From Pachypanchax playfairii (lineage: Eukaryota; Chordata; Actinopteri; Cyprinodontiformes; Aplocheilidae): a stretch of 64,000 bases of DNA. The position numbers and the translations under genes are program-made. Shown here piece after piece: positions 50,637 through 63,839 of this stretch; within the stretch, counting starts at the first letter, position 1, and the number at the start of each line of letters is the position of its first letter. The DNA is taken from the NCBI GenBank assembly GCA_006937955.1, contig SSNP01000008.1:6810083-6874082 (forward strand). Reading direction: 5' to 3'. The notes beneath the pieces were generated by a model that was given only the letters and a program-made list of their open reading frames with translations, was not told the DNA's origin and ran no database searches.

Positions 50637-51639
50637 CAGCACTACTACTTCATACAAGTATTTATGATAGAGCCCTGACCTAAACCTACAGATGGGACAT
50701 GATTAAAAACTAAATACATTGTGATGTTTCTTTCATTCATCAGTGCTTTTGTCCATTTGTATGAATGAAATGAATGTTAAAGCAGATTATTTAAGTATTA
50801 GTCTTTATATGACAACATTTCTAGCTCTTCAAGGATAACAGTCTTCAAGTGGTACATGAATATTTCTGTTAAAATCAGCTCTTTATGGTCGATTTACCTC
50901 AAAACAGTTGAACTTTAAAGAGAAGTTGTTTAATTATAAATTTACAGATTAATGAGCCTCCAAAACCAGAAAAATCTAAGACATTTGAAGTTGTTTTTCT
51001 CTTCATTTGTTATTTGTTTTTAACTGTTGCAACAGGAAGAACTGTGGCTAACAACAATGTGGGCTGGAGCATAAATTCTGTCTTCTATTTAAGTGATTTT
51101 GCCACAGTTCAGTTGCCACGTTTAACATCTGTTATGTTTTTTTCTTTAATTAAATGGCATGTAAATATTTGGATTAAAAAAGAAGACCAAAGTTAAACAC
51201 TTATCCAAATCTCAAGATCTGAAAGAGTCATCATGCAGCCTTCCTGTATGTGCTGTCAGTTAAAGAATTTCTCAGATATAAGCTCACAAGCAGAGACTTC
51301 CTTTGAATTGATGCGATGGGGATTTGTTCCAAATAAGACATGCCTCAAAACCAAGGTATGATCACAAAGTAGATCGTTAAGTTGATAAATGAGCCATGAC
51401 AAAAAAAGGAAGAGTGGCTGGGAAATTTGCTAAATTATGCTTACACTGCTACTGTGGGCTCAGAGTCGAGTTTTCCTCCTCTGTGTGGGAAAGTAGTCTA
51501 GTTTAGACAGCAGGGAGTGTTTCTGTGCAAGATAAGGGGCGAGTGAAAGTTTGTAGAACTCTCTCACTCTTTTTTGTGACATCAACATCAGAAGAGAAAG
51601 ACACAAGGGGAGAGACAGAAAGAGAGCGGGTTTTGGGGG

Positions 51640-52186
51640 AAACCTAAATACAAATCTGCTTGCCTCATTCGAGGCGCTCACCACCTCCAGATGTACCGCT
51701 CTGCGCTGCGCCTCTGCTCTCCGAAAACTTTTTTTTTCCTGATTTCACTCATCTGCAGCGCTGGTAGCGGAGGGATGTTCTCTGATAGGAAGTTACACCC
51801 CAGCAGAGCATTTTCACCTTGTGAAGTGTAAAGAAGTTTGCTTGATATCTTATCGGAGAGTTTGTGAATGGGGAGCGTTTGAGGAGACTTTTACTTAGTG
51901 ACACGCGGTTTCTGTTGAAAGAACTTTTCTTTTCTCTCGTGTCACAACAAAATCCTAACTTAATCATTTGTCTTCAATGGCAAGAAGGTCTTTAAAGGAG
52001 ACTCTTGGTGATCGAGTCACTCTTGATAAAGTTTAGAAAACTTGTGCAACAGCGAATAAATTTCAGGCTTTCATTCTACCACAGTCGAGCATCCTCCTGT
52101 AACCCAATAAGGATCCTAAATTCCACATTATTTTCACTCCGTGGATTTTAAATCAAATTGGATTGGAAATCATTTCAGTGGATATC
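51640..52186 (+). promoter_or_regulatory. slit3: slit3 promoter-proximal region and 5' UTR
   Basis: CpG dinucleotides rise here, in AT-rich DNA, directly before the slit3 coding start, especially around 51,670-51,780. No clear TATA box was found, in keeping with a CpG-type promoter; the exact start of transcription is not visible. The part adjacent to the start codon has no acceptor that clearly fits, so it is probably continuous 5' UTR. A short upstream frame lies at 51,977-52,036. Confidence 0.55.
51977..52036 (+). other. Upstream ORF of 19 codons in the putative slit3 5' UTR
   Basis: An ATG at 51,977 opens a 19-codon frame ending in TAG at 52,034-52,036, 150 bases before the slit3 ATG and not in frame with it. 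If the transcript starts upstream, scanning ribosomes could initiate here (G at +4, but a T at -3), which could lower slit3 translation. The peptide has no recognisable content. Confidence 0.4.
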
Positions 52187-52377
52187 ATGCTTCCAGTCGA
52201 ACAGGGGAAGTGCACCGGACTTTACCGGATTTGGGTTCTGCTTTACGCTTTACTGCTGTGCGCAGCGTTGGTGGATGGATGCCCTCACAAGTGTAGCTGC
52301 TCCGGGTCGCATGTGGACTGCCAGGGTCTCGGTCTGAAGACTGTACCCAAAGGAATACCGAGGAATGCTGAGCGCCT
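52187..52377 (+). CDS. slit3: Slit guidance ligand, first coding exon (signal peptide and LRRNT)
   Basis: Slit proteins are large secreted glycoproteins that bind Robo receptors through leucine-rich repeats and repel or guide axons and migrating cells. This exon encodes 63 codons plus two bases. Residues 1-31 form a signal peptide (hydrophobic core about 15-30), followed by the N-terminal LRR cap with the cysteine pattern C32-x3-C36-x-C38-x6-C45. The segment GLGLKTVPKGIPRNAERL is diagnostic of Slit exon 1; GLGL and GIPRNAERL fit slit3 better than slit1 or slit2, which have NIPRNTERL. The exon ends in CT before GTAAGT at 52,378, so the L codon is split (phase 2), and translation of GTAA as a stop is an unspliced artefact. 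The start is the ATG at 52,187; an upstream in-frame TTG at 52,163 is not a plausible start. Full-length Slits have about 1,500 residues, so almost all of the gene lies to the right, outside the window. Confidence 0.9.
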
Positions 52378-55300
52378 GTAAGTGGGACTACATTACAGTT
52401 TAAATTAGTATGTGCTCGTATAATTTGTCTGATCAGACACCACGCAACTCTCTGCAAACTTTAGTTGTTTCTTTGAAATTTGGGCTAAATCTGTTAAACT
52501 CCGCATTACATTCTGCATTCATCTCTTTAATGAGTAATTAATGGTTAATATAATAAAAATAGCACATCAAACTGCTTTTAATCCTGGTTTGAAAACAAAA
52601 AGCTTGAATTTCACCTGTATCCTTCAAAGTTTATAAAAACATTTAATCATTTTGGTTTAGCTTGCAGTCTAATGATTGGAACTTGTTTTGCTACTAATAA
52701 AACTGAACACTTATCAGTTCCTATCAGCAAATTGTACAACTTTTGTTTCAAAGGTTAATTGGATTGAAGTTATAAAATGAGACAAAAACTTCACTGTATT
52801 AAGTAAATTTTGACTTTTAGTCACATAATGTTGATAATTACAAAAATTATAATCCTGATTACAGATAGAATCCAGAGCACTTAAGAAGTAAAGTGGGGAA
52901 GTTACCCTTCAATAATACTGCAACTTTATGTTACTATATGATAAGAAAAACCTGTGGTGACCCAAATGAAAAGGCTTTTAAAACAATTTAAACATAGCTT
53001 TTATGTAAGTACACTACACTGATTTTGCGAAAAAATGATTTGGGTTTACCAGGATTTACAAAGTTTCATTTAGTTTTAACTTCTCCTTAAAGTAGGTTTG
53101 ATCAGTAATTTGTCTAAATTCATCCTGAGAAAACATTTGTGCAACTAAAAGATTACTTTCAGTGCTTTTTAGTAAACCTGGTGACAGTTATGTTAAAATG
53201 ATATTCATTCCTCAGGCAGAGACAGATCTCTGACAGATGCTGCTGCCACCTCCCGCCTGATCTTGACACGTATACACCAGTGCAGCCACACACATGCACG
53301 TACAATCACACATACCTTTGCAGTTAAGGTATGGAAGTGATTATGCGTGATAACAGAGCAGCCAAAAGCCCTGCGGGGGATCAACAACAGACCTAACTCT
53401 GAGACAACAAACTCAATCAGTAGACTGCAGAGGAAAGTGGGGGGCAGTGTTTGTGCATGTGTGTGTGAATAAAAAAGGTGCTAGTAGTTATGAATATATG
53501 ATTAACATATGTGGGTATACTTTTACTTTTTGGGGGGTTATTTTTATTCATGTATTCTTGGGTTTCTATTTGTTTATCCTGACTGTTGTGATTGTTTTTC
53601 TTTTGCTCATATCGGTGAGTGTTAAAAATTAACCCCATACCTTCCCAGTTCCATAGAGCTGCTGTGACCTTCTAGGACCTGTTGCCTTTCACACAGCAAT
53701 CCCCTGAAGACATTTACACCCCAGTTAAATAAATAATTAAGTCTGTTTCTGATGGGGAGGTGGGATAAGGTGTTCCTCTGCCTTTCGCTGGGTTCCCTGG
53801 GGTAGAATATTTGAGGTAGCAGTCTCCCTTCCCCCCATCCACTCCAGAAACTGTGTTTATGTTTCCCTGATTTATCCAGGTCACTATTTTAGATGTGACT
53901 TCGACCAAGAATTGCTCTTTTCCTCCCTCGTTCTTCTCCCTACTGCTGGCCTTCATCTTTATTTCCCTCTGCAGATATATTTTAGGGAGTCTGAGATGGG
54001 AAGCATTAAAATGGATTAGATTTCAGCTGTAAAGGTTAGGGCAGATGGGAAACTTTTTAAAGAGACTAGCTTTTTTGTCCCTGGTATGTATTTGGATTCA
54101 CTATGAGATACAATCATGAGATTGGGGACATTACATAGTAACAAAGTTGGGATTTTGTAAAAGCTTGAGAAATTCTTACACGTGAAAGATGGTCAAATGT
54201 AAGAAAAGATGAACAGGAAGTAACAAAGTCTTTATGTGGCACAGTAACATAATAAACTTTTCCTCATATTTGTTTTGGTGATAGTGATGGTGCAGGTTGC
54301 TTCAATGTGTTGGTGGAAAATTTGCCATGTAGTTTCTCCTAAAAGCCATTCCTTAAGAAATCAGGTGACTCTCATTAATAAATATGTTCCTGCACCTTGT
54401 CATGACATAAATGTTTTATTATAGTATCATTAGATGTAATACTTACTTGTAAGGGAATAACAAATCCATGCCAGTAATTGAATGTGTAAAACCACATAAC
54501 AGGATCAATGGATTACATCAATGATGCAGTTAAGCATTCAGTATATTAATTCAGTTAAGTGTAAATTACAATTTTGCAGGTTCAAATAACAAACAAGGAT
54601 CGTACTAAAAAATAAATAAATGTCAATTAATTCTTCATTTTTCTCTGCTATCATGAGATATAATCTGGGGGCCTAAAATATCAACGTTTTGGCTTCACGT
54701 TTAAAGTTTTGTAGACAACCGGTCCACCGAATTGAATTACTACTTTTTGTTTAATCTTGTTGTAAAAGGACAAATGGACCAACAGCAATGATCCTTCTTG
54801 TGTGGACTTTGTGTCTCAGGAACTAATTCAGCATCATAATGGAAGAAGGACATGCTGTCATGATGAAATATTTCAGATTGTCCATAGATTTGTAATACAT
54901 GGCAAAGTTTGCTGACTTACAGCTTTGCAGAAATAATGACATACAAATAAATTCATTGAGAAGTGGCCATTAGTAGTCTCACCACTCCAGAACTCTGGGA
55001 AACAAAACCAGAAGACTTTATGAAACAGGGCTCTCACCTTATCTCGAGCATTTTTTTTTCTTACTTACAGCTGCTACATCTCTAGTGTCTTTTATCTGAC
55101 TTTAAATGTAGTGAATGAAATGAATTCAGACGGATCGTGTGAAGGTTACTGAAAACAAATGTAGAAAATCACTGTTAAGTGTAGTAGAAGCACATGACGC
55201 AGGTTGAGGGAAATTGGGTCTGACAAAAAGAAAAGTACTCAAATTCATGAGAAAGAACTTCAAGATACATTAGTCTGAAAAGTCATAAATAAACTTTTTA

Positions 55301-55639
55301 AATAAAAAAGATCATACCCACATAGGAAATCAGTCCAGACAGAAAATGTCTGGCACTGGAAGCTACGAAAACCATCAGCATGGTTCTTTGAATGCTAGGG
55401 TTTCTCCCTACTTACCCTACTTCTTCCATCCAGGAAATAACTTTGAATTTGGTTCACTCAGCTTCAAATACTAGTAAAGGGGTGAGTAACAGTCCACCTG
55501 TCATGAGTACAGAGTCAGTCTTCCTAAAAGCCAGTTTTTCCTCACTATTATAAACAAAGCATTTGGAAAGGTTAATGAGAGAAAAACAGTAGTGACCTCG
55601 ACTGTTCACTCAAACATGCATTCGAACTCACTCACAGCC

Positions 55640-55830
55640 CCACAGATTACCTCAGGCCAGTCAATTCTGTAATGTCCTCCTTGGGAAGCCACTTGAGACC
55701 TCATTTGCATCTAATTTGAGTGAAGCATTTTTTGGGGAGGCTTAACAGGCTTAATGGGGTTTGGTGGATAAAATGAATTAGGAAAGGGGGAAGGCTTTTC
55801 TCTCCTGGGCTCGCTTCACACCTGCCCAAC
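55640..55830. promoter_or_regulatory. Candidate intronic enhancer with octamer motif
   Basis: A high-complexity block inside intron 1 contains a perfect ATTTGCAT octamer (55,703-55,710), the POU-domain (Oct/Brn) site, directly followed by CTAATTT, a homeodomain-like core. POU plus homeodomain pairs occur in neural enhancers, which would suit a slit gene. Conservation and activity are unknown. Confidence 0.25.
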
Positions 55831-56219
55831 AGGGACCACATAAACATATACACAAAACTGAACACACACCCTGGAGTGTTGATTTTTTTCAGAGCTGCAA
55901 ATTGCAAACTGTTGTCTAATAGCTGTGAAATGTCAGGGAATTGAATGCTGTAAACCCTGGAGGGAACTTTCAATTGGCTGAGCTGCAGTCAGGAAACTTT
56001 TGCTCCAAACTACATTTGTGTAAATGTGCATGTGTACTTTATGTCAGCATGTTTTAAATTCTATTTTTATACTGCCTGTGAATTTGAGTGTCTTAATATA
56101 CACTGTATGTGAAACTGAGTAAGTGTGGGTTTGTAGCTGAATGGGCTCTCTGCTGAAAATGGGCAGAGTGCCTGAGTGAAGTTTAAAAAACTAATTTTGA
56201 TTTTAACTGCCTATTTTTC

Positions 56220-56480
56220 TGTTCCCTCTCTAATAGCTTTTTAAGGAACTTCTGGCAAGTTTTTCACAAGCAACACCTTCTCTGCTTTCTCCAGCCTTAC
56301 CTAACCTTTACTTTCTGTCATTTTACTTCCTTTTTTTGACTCTTCATCTTTATCCAGACTTTATTCCTCTTTCCTTAGATCTTCCTTTCTTTTCTTTTTT
56401 CCTCTGAAGTCTCTGTTTTTGTAACTTTTGGCTCATTCTGCCATCGTCTCTTCCTCCACTACTTCTTCCTCCCTTCTTTG
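56220..56480 (+). repeat. Pyrimidine-rich tract in intron 1
   Basis: The plus strand is mostly C and T with TTCCT/CTTTC words. The lysine/glycine/arginine-rich frame on the opposite strand (56,350-56,532) is its shadow. Confidence 0.7.
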
Positions 56481-59400
56481 CACCACTTTCCCTGACCTCC
56501 ATCACCCCTCCAATACACACATACTCACACACCCTTAGTTTGCCAGCAACATCTCTCCAGTTGAGTTTTCACAGCCCCCATTTCCCCTCTGCGTGCCAAC
56601 CTACCACCGAGCCCATAACAGAAGAATCCTGCTGCTGTGTGTATGTGTGTGTTTCTGTGTGACACAAAAGTTCCAACCATTGCTCCTGGCTCTTATCAAA
56701 GCTTGAATTTGATTGGTCAATTGATGCTGTAACCACCACACCCTCAGCCTGTAGATGGCATTTCATGGTGGGACTGGAATTTGTGTTCATCTGAATGATC
56801 TTTGCATACTTTGGCAGATCAGTGGTTGCGTTGAAACAATTTGTTCCCTAAATTTAGCTAGATTTGATTAAATTAAGAACAATCTGTGGTGACTGAAATA
56901 CTGTTGTAATCCAGACTACATTTCTAGTTTTTTTCCAGCTGTCTAAACATGTATCTGACATTATTACAGATAATATTGAGGCAAATCTAGAACACATTTG
57001 AATAGTTTTAATAAATATTGTAAATTTATATAGGTAAATCAAATGCCTATTTATGTTTTTCATGAAACAAATAGCTGTTGAATAATAACATCATTCAATT
57101 AGAAGCTTTTTTAACTGTTATCATGGATATAATGGTGATGTAATACATCATGTACAGTGTTATTGCTAAAACAGACACATCTAAATTTATAAGTAAAAAC
57201 CCACAATGAGCTTGCTTTTCTCAAACAGCCTCTTAGTGTCATGCCTATCATCCATGACCATCTTGTGGTATCCATTTTGTCCTGTTCCAACTGGTTGATT
57301 CAGTTATTGTAAACCAGATGGCACAAATAAGGGTAACCAACATTCAGGCTCCAGTTTTAGGTCACTGGCTGATATTCTTCTCCCAAAGTTTCTCCAGCAT
57401 GTGGGTAGTTGACCTTTCTATATAATGGCTTTTAGCCTGCCAAAGAAGCAGCCAGCTGGCACTGATAGTGGGCGCTGCCCTTCTGGGAAAAGAAGCAAGC
57501 TGAATGTTACATTAAAACACAAGACCAGATACTTTTTCATGTACTAAGTACACAAATAAAACACATGCACACAAACAGGGAACGCGGCCCACATGCTCAC
57601 ATTAAAAGTCAAGTGCATGCACAGTCTACAGCCAAATAAATAAACAACTAAAACTTACATTGCACTGATAATACTCTTTATGAGTGCCAAACCCCAAATC
57701 AAGCTAAATTTCAACTCCTGACTGAAAATGTAATTTTATTTAAGTGTATTGAGCTTTATCATTTATCTAGACCATCTAGAACATTTTCTGGAGAATATAT
57801 TGGGAAAAAAATACACACACCTAATATGCACTTTTATTGAAACCACAAGAAAAGTTGCGCTGGCTGCTGTGTCTAGGGATGTGAACAGTTTGAGCATTTA
57901 TTTCACAGTTTGCCTTTGTTACCTCTTCAAAGAAAGTTTTGCTAACCTTGGGGTCAGTTTCACATCTGTTTGATTAACTGCTGCTTTGGACTGTTTGCTT
58001 TTTCTTAGCAATGCTTCTGTGTTACAAGACCGCAGTGATTAATTTGCTGTGAATAGTGATACTGTTGCAAAAAGGACTCATAATTTGATAATGACTTTGG
58101 AAAAAGGCAGGTTGTATTAGACTATAATATGCTTTTAAATTTCTAACAAATCTTTGATGTCTTAAAGACCAGCCAAACATCCACAGTGTCAAAATAATAA
58201 AAGAAAAAGCTACAAAGACAAGAGTTCAAAGACACACGTTCACACACATCCAGAATACTCAAACATATTCCAGGTTCAAATTCATGCAAATGAAGAACAT
58301 GGAAAAAAATAAACTGCAGTTCAGCACATGCGGTCCACACTTATAATCAGGCAAGCACAGGAGCACAGCTCACTCTAATGCTTTCAATGGATTAAACATG
58401 CAATTGGCTGTAGATGGAAACTTTGACGTATAATGAGAAAAAGAGTCAGTTTCACACAGAAACAAGCCAGAGTCACGAATGACCTTCTGTGACTCCACAG
58501 AGACAGAAGACTTCAGACTGGAGGACTTGAGATTCTATGTCACATCAGAGCACACACACATATGTTTGTGTGGTAGTTTTTTTTATTTAAGCTTGAGGTC
58601 ATTTGATGTTAACAAACTATGTCACTGTTTTGTTTGGCCACTGTCACCAAAGCAACACATGAAATCCCTGCAGCAGGGACTTCTTTTTGTCAGTGTATGT
58701 ACTTCCCTACACCTGTGTTCATTCACGTTTGTGTTTATTTATTTCTGGGTTGTGGTTGTGCAGGCAGCACAAGAGTGTGACCTGTAATTTTCTTCTTTTT
58801 TTTTAGGTAAGCTCAGTTTGACAGAGTATTTATGTTGAGCTAGAAGCTTTGAGAAAAGCTGGTCAGTGGACTGTGCATCTGTTTGCATTCATCTGTGTAT
58901 AGCTCCATCTTTCTGTCATTTATGTTTGATTTTTATTTTCAAAATTCTCTTTTTCCTCTCATTCATCCTAATCTCTTTCATCCTCCTTTGCCGTCGTGTA
59001 CTTCCTTGAATGCCTTGTTTAATTATGAAGTAAAATACTTTCTGCACTTACAAAACAGCAGCAAGCATTGTTCATGTCAACAAGCCTCTCTGCTGCTCAA
59101 TTTCCCCTTAATCAACAGTCCATTCTATTCACTTACTGTACAATAAAACTAGACAAAAGAAATGCAGTCCCATAAAATCCAGCAGAAAAGAACTAACTAA
59201 ACACAACAGCCACTTTGGCTTGTAAGCCAATATAAAAAGATGCAGGTGTCTTCCTGATGTGGTTAAGTTTAACAGCAGTACCCATGAATACATTCTCTAA
59301 GTGGCAATAATGTTGAGTTTGAGAGAAAAGTAAATACATTTTGAAAGAAAACAAACCAACTGATGATAGCTCACAATAGGAAGATGCACTTTAAAGCTTT

Positions 59401-60799
59401 CACCACAACCCAACAGGACGGGAATCAGTCCTGCAAAAGCTGCAATAAGAAAGGACAGGACAGACACATGAATAGGAGTCATACACAGATCAATACTCCT
59501 TTCAAATGTGTGTTTGTGTATGTGTGAAATAATATTTAGGCATAAACCTGAAGCAAACTGATAGTGATTCACAGCTACTCAGCAGATGAGTCACATTGGA
59601 CTGATTGTGCATCATTCTGACAGAATTCACATTTATGGAATGAAAGTGAGTGTCCTTCAGTCTGCTTAAAGAAGAAATGCTTTACAGTCTAATAGCTTCT
59701 TTATGTACACTCTCAGTTTTCTCCTTTTTATGTCCCCTTTCACCTTTACTGTCTAAGCATTCTGTATATAGTCAAGGTCAAAAACCTGTCTGAAGATGAT
59801 ATGTTTGTTTAGAGAAAGGTTTTTACAAACGGTTTTACATACACGATGAGTATCATTAGTTTGTGCAAAATATTAAATGTTACAATGTTTTAAAGTAGCA
59901 CACAGCCTACATGTTCAAGCACTGAACTGCTAAAGTTGTACCTAATTCATTACAGAAGCTAAATATTTGTTGTCCAGTTGGATGGAGTTTGATGAGATAC
60001 AATGTGCTATAATTTAATTGGCAATATAATTATTACCAACATGAAATTCAATCAGCTTTTTTGTCTTTGAATGTGCAATCAGTCACATAGTTTATACAAA
60101 GACTGTAGTTATACATGTTAGAGAAAGAAAGATGAGAATCATGTTTGATTTGTCTGAATTATGTTTCATTCAGAAAGTCCTTTCCAATTTCCCTTCTGCA
60201 GGAAAAGTGAAGGGGGTAAAAGGAGGAACAAGAATCTCCTGATGAAAGGGCTGGAGATAAATAGAATATAAAGATATTATACAATCTGACCCAATTCAAA
60301 AGTAATTTGAGAAAACGTCAAGAATAGAAATTCTCTGTTCTCCATTTCTCATTTTTTTAGAACTTGAAAGAAAAGTTTTTTAAACACACTTTTTAAAGAG
60401 AACATTATCTGTATGGCATAGCATTTTTTTGTGTATGTGCTTAAAATGCATTGAAAAACCCTCAGTGATGATTGTTGAGCATCTCTGAAAGATGATCCAT
60501 AACAAGAAGAAGTTGAACTATTTTCATCAGCATGGTAACCAACAGTAAATGGTTGCACTGAAGATCCAGTGCTTTAACTTCATCCTTCATCATAAAAGTT
60601 TTAACCTCAGCCTCATTGGTTTGGCTGTAATCCACCTTCTTCTTTGGACATTCCAATGTATTGTCATGCATCTTCAGCACCCAAGTTACAATGACTGTGA
60701 TAAAAGGATTTGACTGAATGCTGCCAAAACCATATTGAAACATTTGAAGTAAATGAATTTTAGCAGCGTTGTAGAAGCTAACTCAACACCCAGTGGTGG

Positions 60800-61260
60800 A
60801 CACACACATTGTGGAACTTAAAGGAAAAGGAAGACGGCTATTAGGATTCCTTGCGTAACTGGGAGATTTAGAGAGAAATTGAGCATACCTATCGACTAGA
60901 AAGACAAATGGAGAGCAAGAAAGAAGTAATGAAAAAGTGAAGCATTGCACGAGCTTTGTGGAAAATAACATGAGATTAGGAGAGGAAGTGAATGCATTTG
61001 GAAACCAAGCATTGGATGGTGAACAACAAAGGATGACGGGAAGATAAAGAAATGAGGGAGAGAAAGATGTGGATGTAATGCCCACTGAAGAGAGAAAAAG
61101 TTGAAAGAGGAAATTTGGCAGTGTCAGACTGATAAAGCAGAAAGAGGAAACTGCAGTTCTTTGTCAGGCTTTTGTGCCAGATAGAGAAAACAGGACAAAG
61201 GTCATAAAAACAAAATAACAAGACAAACTGAAAGTTGGGGTCAAGGTGTGAAAAAAAGCC
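60800..61260 (+). repeat. Purine-rich tract in intron 1
   Basis: The plus strand is rich in AAAG/GAGA words over more than 400 bases. The leucine/serine-rich opposite-strand frames here are composition artefacts. Confidence 0.65.
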
Positions 61261-62573
61261 AGAAGTGACATACCAGTAACTCAGCATGTCAAACACTTAA
61301 ATCCATGTTTATTGGTAGAATTTCATGGTTTACCAGATGTGCTGATAACTTTTCCTTGTACTGAGCTCTCATGAATCACTCGATCTGTCATTTGCTTAAC
61401 ATTTTCTTTATAGTTATTTTTCATTTTTCTTGTTGTTTTACTCAGAAGTTTGACCAACCAGTAAAAATGTGCCGTGAGCTAGTTATCTGTGGGTGTTTTA
61501 TGTGTTTAAAGTCATACAGGTTTGGGTTACTGTGTGTGTGTTTGTGCATTCCTTGATTATCTGGTATTTATAATATTTTCTTATTCACTTTCCCCTCACC
61601 CTTCCTTTCCACTGAACGCGTAACAGAAGTGTTCCTTAGTAAAGCCTAATATGCAGTTGATAGCCGTCATTAAAGTCAGTGGGACTGTTTCTACTGGGCG
61701 CAAAGCAACCCAAATCGGATGCGTCTCAGAAGTATCATGTCACACTCTTTATTGCTGTTCTATTTTTTTACGCACTACGCTTCTAAAACACATCAAGCTC
61801 AGCAGGTTGGTTTGAACCAGACAGGTATTCGTGAAAAGTAGAATACCTGGAAGTTTCAAAATAAAGGACACAGGCAGATTTTAATTTGCAAGACAAGGGA
61901 AAAATACAGTACCTATGAGTACAAATCCACAGGTGATGTGAAAAGAAGCCAAATACCTTCTGGATACATGTTGTTGTCTTTCTCCCTGCTTGTTGTTGTG
62001 TATACTGACGAAATCACATCTCCCAGGACCGGCTGGATGGAATGCTTTACTTGAGTGATACACGTCTGAAACGCCTCTGGTGAGAAGGGACGCGCAGCTG
62101 ATTTAGTGAGCAAAACGCTACGCATTACTAATGCATCCAATGTAAATGAGGGGTCACAAATACACATATGCTGTCCTTATCTCTACTTGTAATGGAAACA
62201 CTGACTGCCACCTGGTCAGTTGAATTGGAAGCTAAGTTAAGCTTAATTGTTTTGCGAGGTGGAAACCCGAGAATTAACAGTCCAGGTGTGTGGAAGTAGC
62301 TGCTTCACCAGGTTTTATGGTTGAACAGCTCAGTAGTTCTACTGCAAACTACCGTTGTTTCTTTTTAACGACATTGTTTCAAAGTTTAATTTAAACTTTC
62401 TCTTTAAAACAACAACAAAAATAAAACCTTTTTGAAAATTTCCTCCTGAGTTAAACACCAAAATATCTGGTTGACTCTAGGAACACAGATACAAGTACCA
62501 TTGTGATCCACCTGGAAATGTGTACTCACTGTTTGTTTGACTACAAAGCCATCTCCTTGGTGAGCACAGGCGT

Positions 62574-62970
62574 TTACAATGTTAACAAGAGAATGATGAA
62601 GATAAGGATGAAGAGATTAAAAATGGCACGAGAAAAAAGGGGATAAAGGAAAAAATGTAGCCAATTGTAAAAGAATGAAAGAGTGAAATAGTGAACTAAA
62701 AGGAGAGAGATTAGAGGCAGAGAGAAAAACACATGAAGGTGTAGAAAAAGTGTTTGGTCAACTGTAAAACACTGAATGATAAGACAGAATGAAAGAGGTA
62801 AAAAGGGAGATATTATAGATAAATATACAAAGTGGAGAGGGAGCCTGGGAACAGAAGGTGAAACAGGCTGATGGACTGACATCAGAGAGCAACGACTGGG
62901 GAAAGATTTAAGATAGATGAAAACAAAATAAAAGACAGAAAATGGGAGGAAATTGTGTCCCAATATAAAA
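62574..62970 (+). repeat. Purine-rich tract in intron 1
   Basis: About 400 bases rich in GAAAGA/GAGAGA words. The 129-codon opposite-strand frame (62,574-62,963), rich in F, L and S and resembling membrane segments, arises from translating polypyrimidine and is not supported as a gene. Confidence 0.7.
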
Positions 62971-63839
62971 AAAAGAGTGGTGGCATATCAGAGGGGTATT
63001 TCAGTGAGGAAAGCATGGACTGAGGTGTAGAAGTAGGGAAGTTTTCAGATTAAATGTTGTCCCAAAGCCACTCAGAAATAAGTGGAGACCTGGGATTACA
63101 TGTCAACACTGCTTCCATCAAGTTATGTCATGAATTCAGCTCTGTCGTCCAACATTGAATGAAAAATCAATACTGTAACACATTTTTCTCTAAGCTCACG
63201 AAGGCTTTTCTGTGATTTGCTAGTGGTTCCCTTTCACACACTGCAGATAACTAACAGCATCTGTTTGGCTTGATGGCAGAGCAGCTCACTACAAAAATAT
63301 ATCAGAATCCATCTGAATGGATACGATTTAAAATGAATTCTATTCCTAGAGTTTTCATTCATGTTTGTCATCCTTCCAAAAAAGATTGGATCAAGAAATT
63401 ATATTGATGTATGAATGTAAAATCATTAAAGGCAAAGCTTGATTTTTTTCTACTCTTTTGCTTTCCTCAAATCAGTTCCTTTAAGACACAGTGACCAAAT
63501 ACTCCTACAAGAAAGATTTTGAGCCAGTAGTTTCCCAAAAGAAACTGAACTGAAGGACACCTCTTCTTACAGAACATATTATCACCTAAGCTATTACTAT
63601 AGGGCATCTGTTAGTGCTGCTTTGATGTTCTACCTTTTCCACTGACATAAAAACATTCATTCTAGTGGTCTCATTTTTTCCTCCTTTACATGTCAAGTAT
63701 CTTTAAATATAAATCCTATTTGAAAGAGATTGTATTCTGCTTGTCATTTAGACCAACTTTCTTTAGTATCTTTGCTTCACTGTGTGGAAATCATCAGTCA
63801 AGAAGGTCGTTTATGTAACCTTTTGTTGTATAAGATACG

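Larger units (their letters stand above)
43546..51640. other. Gene-free stretch upstream of slit3
   Basis: AT-rich intergenic DNA with CA/GT microsatellites (45,186-45,239 and 48,089-48,120) and a purine-rich part at about 49,205-49,430. Candidate regulatory blocks are listed separately. No exons or RNA genes recognised; frames such as 47,750-48,016 have no family features. Confidence 0.5.

Noticed and set aside
52163..52186. TTG-initiated extension of the slit3 exon
   Set aside because: Non-ATG start in a eukaryotic gene with a good ATG 24 bases downstream that gives a proper signal peptide.
52185..52457. 90-codon minus-strand frame across the slit3 exon
   Set aside because: Antisense shadow of the coding exon.
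56748..56760. CCTGTAGATGGCA as a CTCF motif
   Set aside because: Two or more core mismatches; weaker than the three sites reported.
62574..62963. 129-codon minus-strand frame resembling a membrane protein
   Set aside because: The F/L/S-rich translation comes from a polypyrimidine strand; it is composition, not membrane helices.
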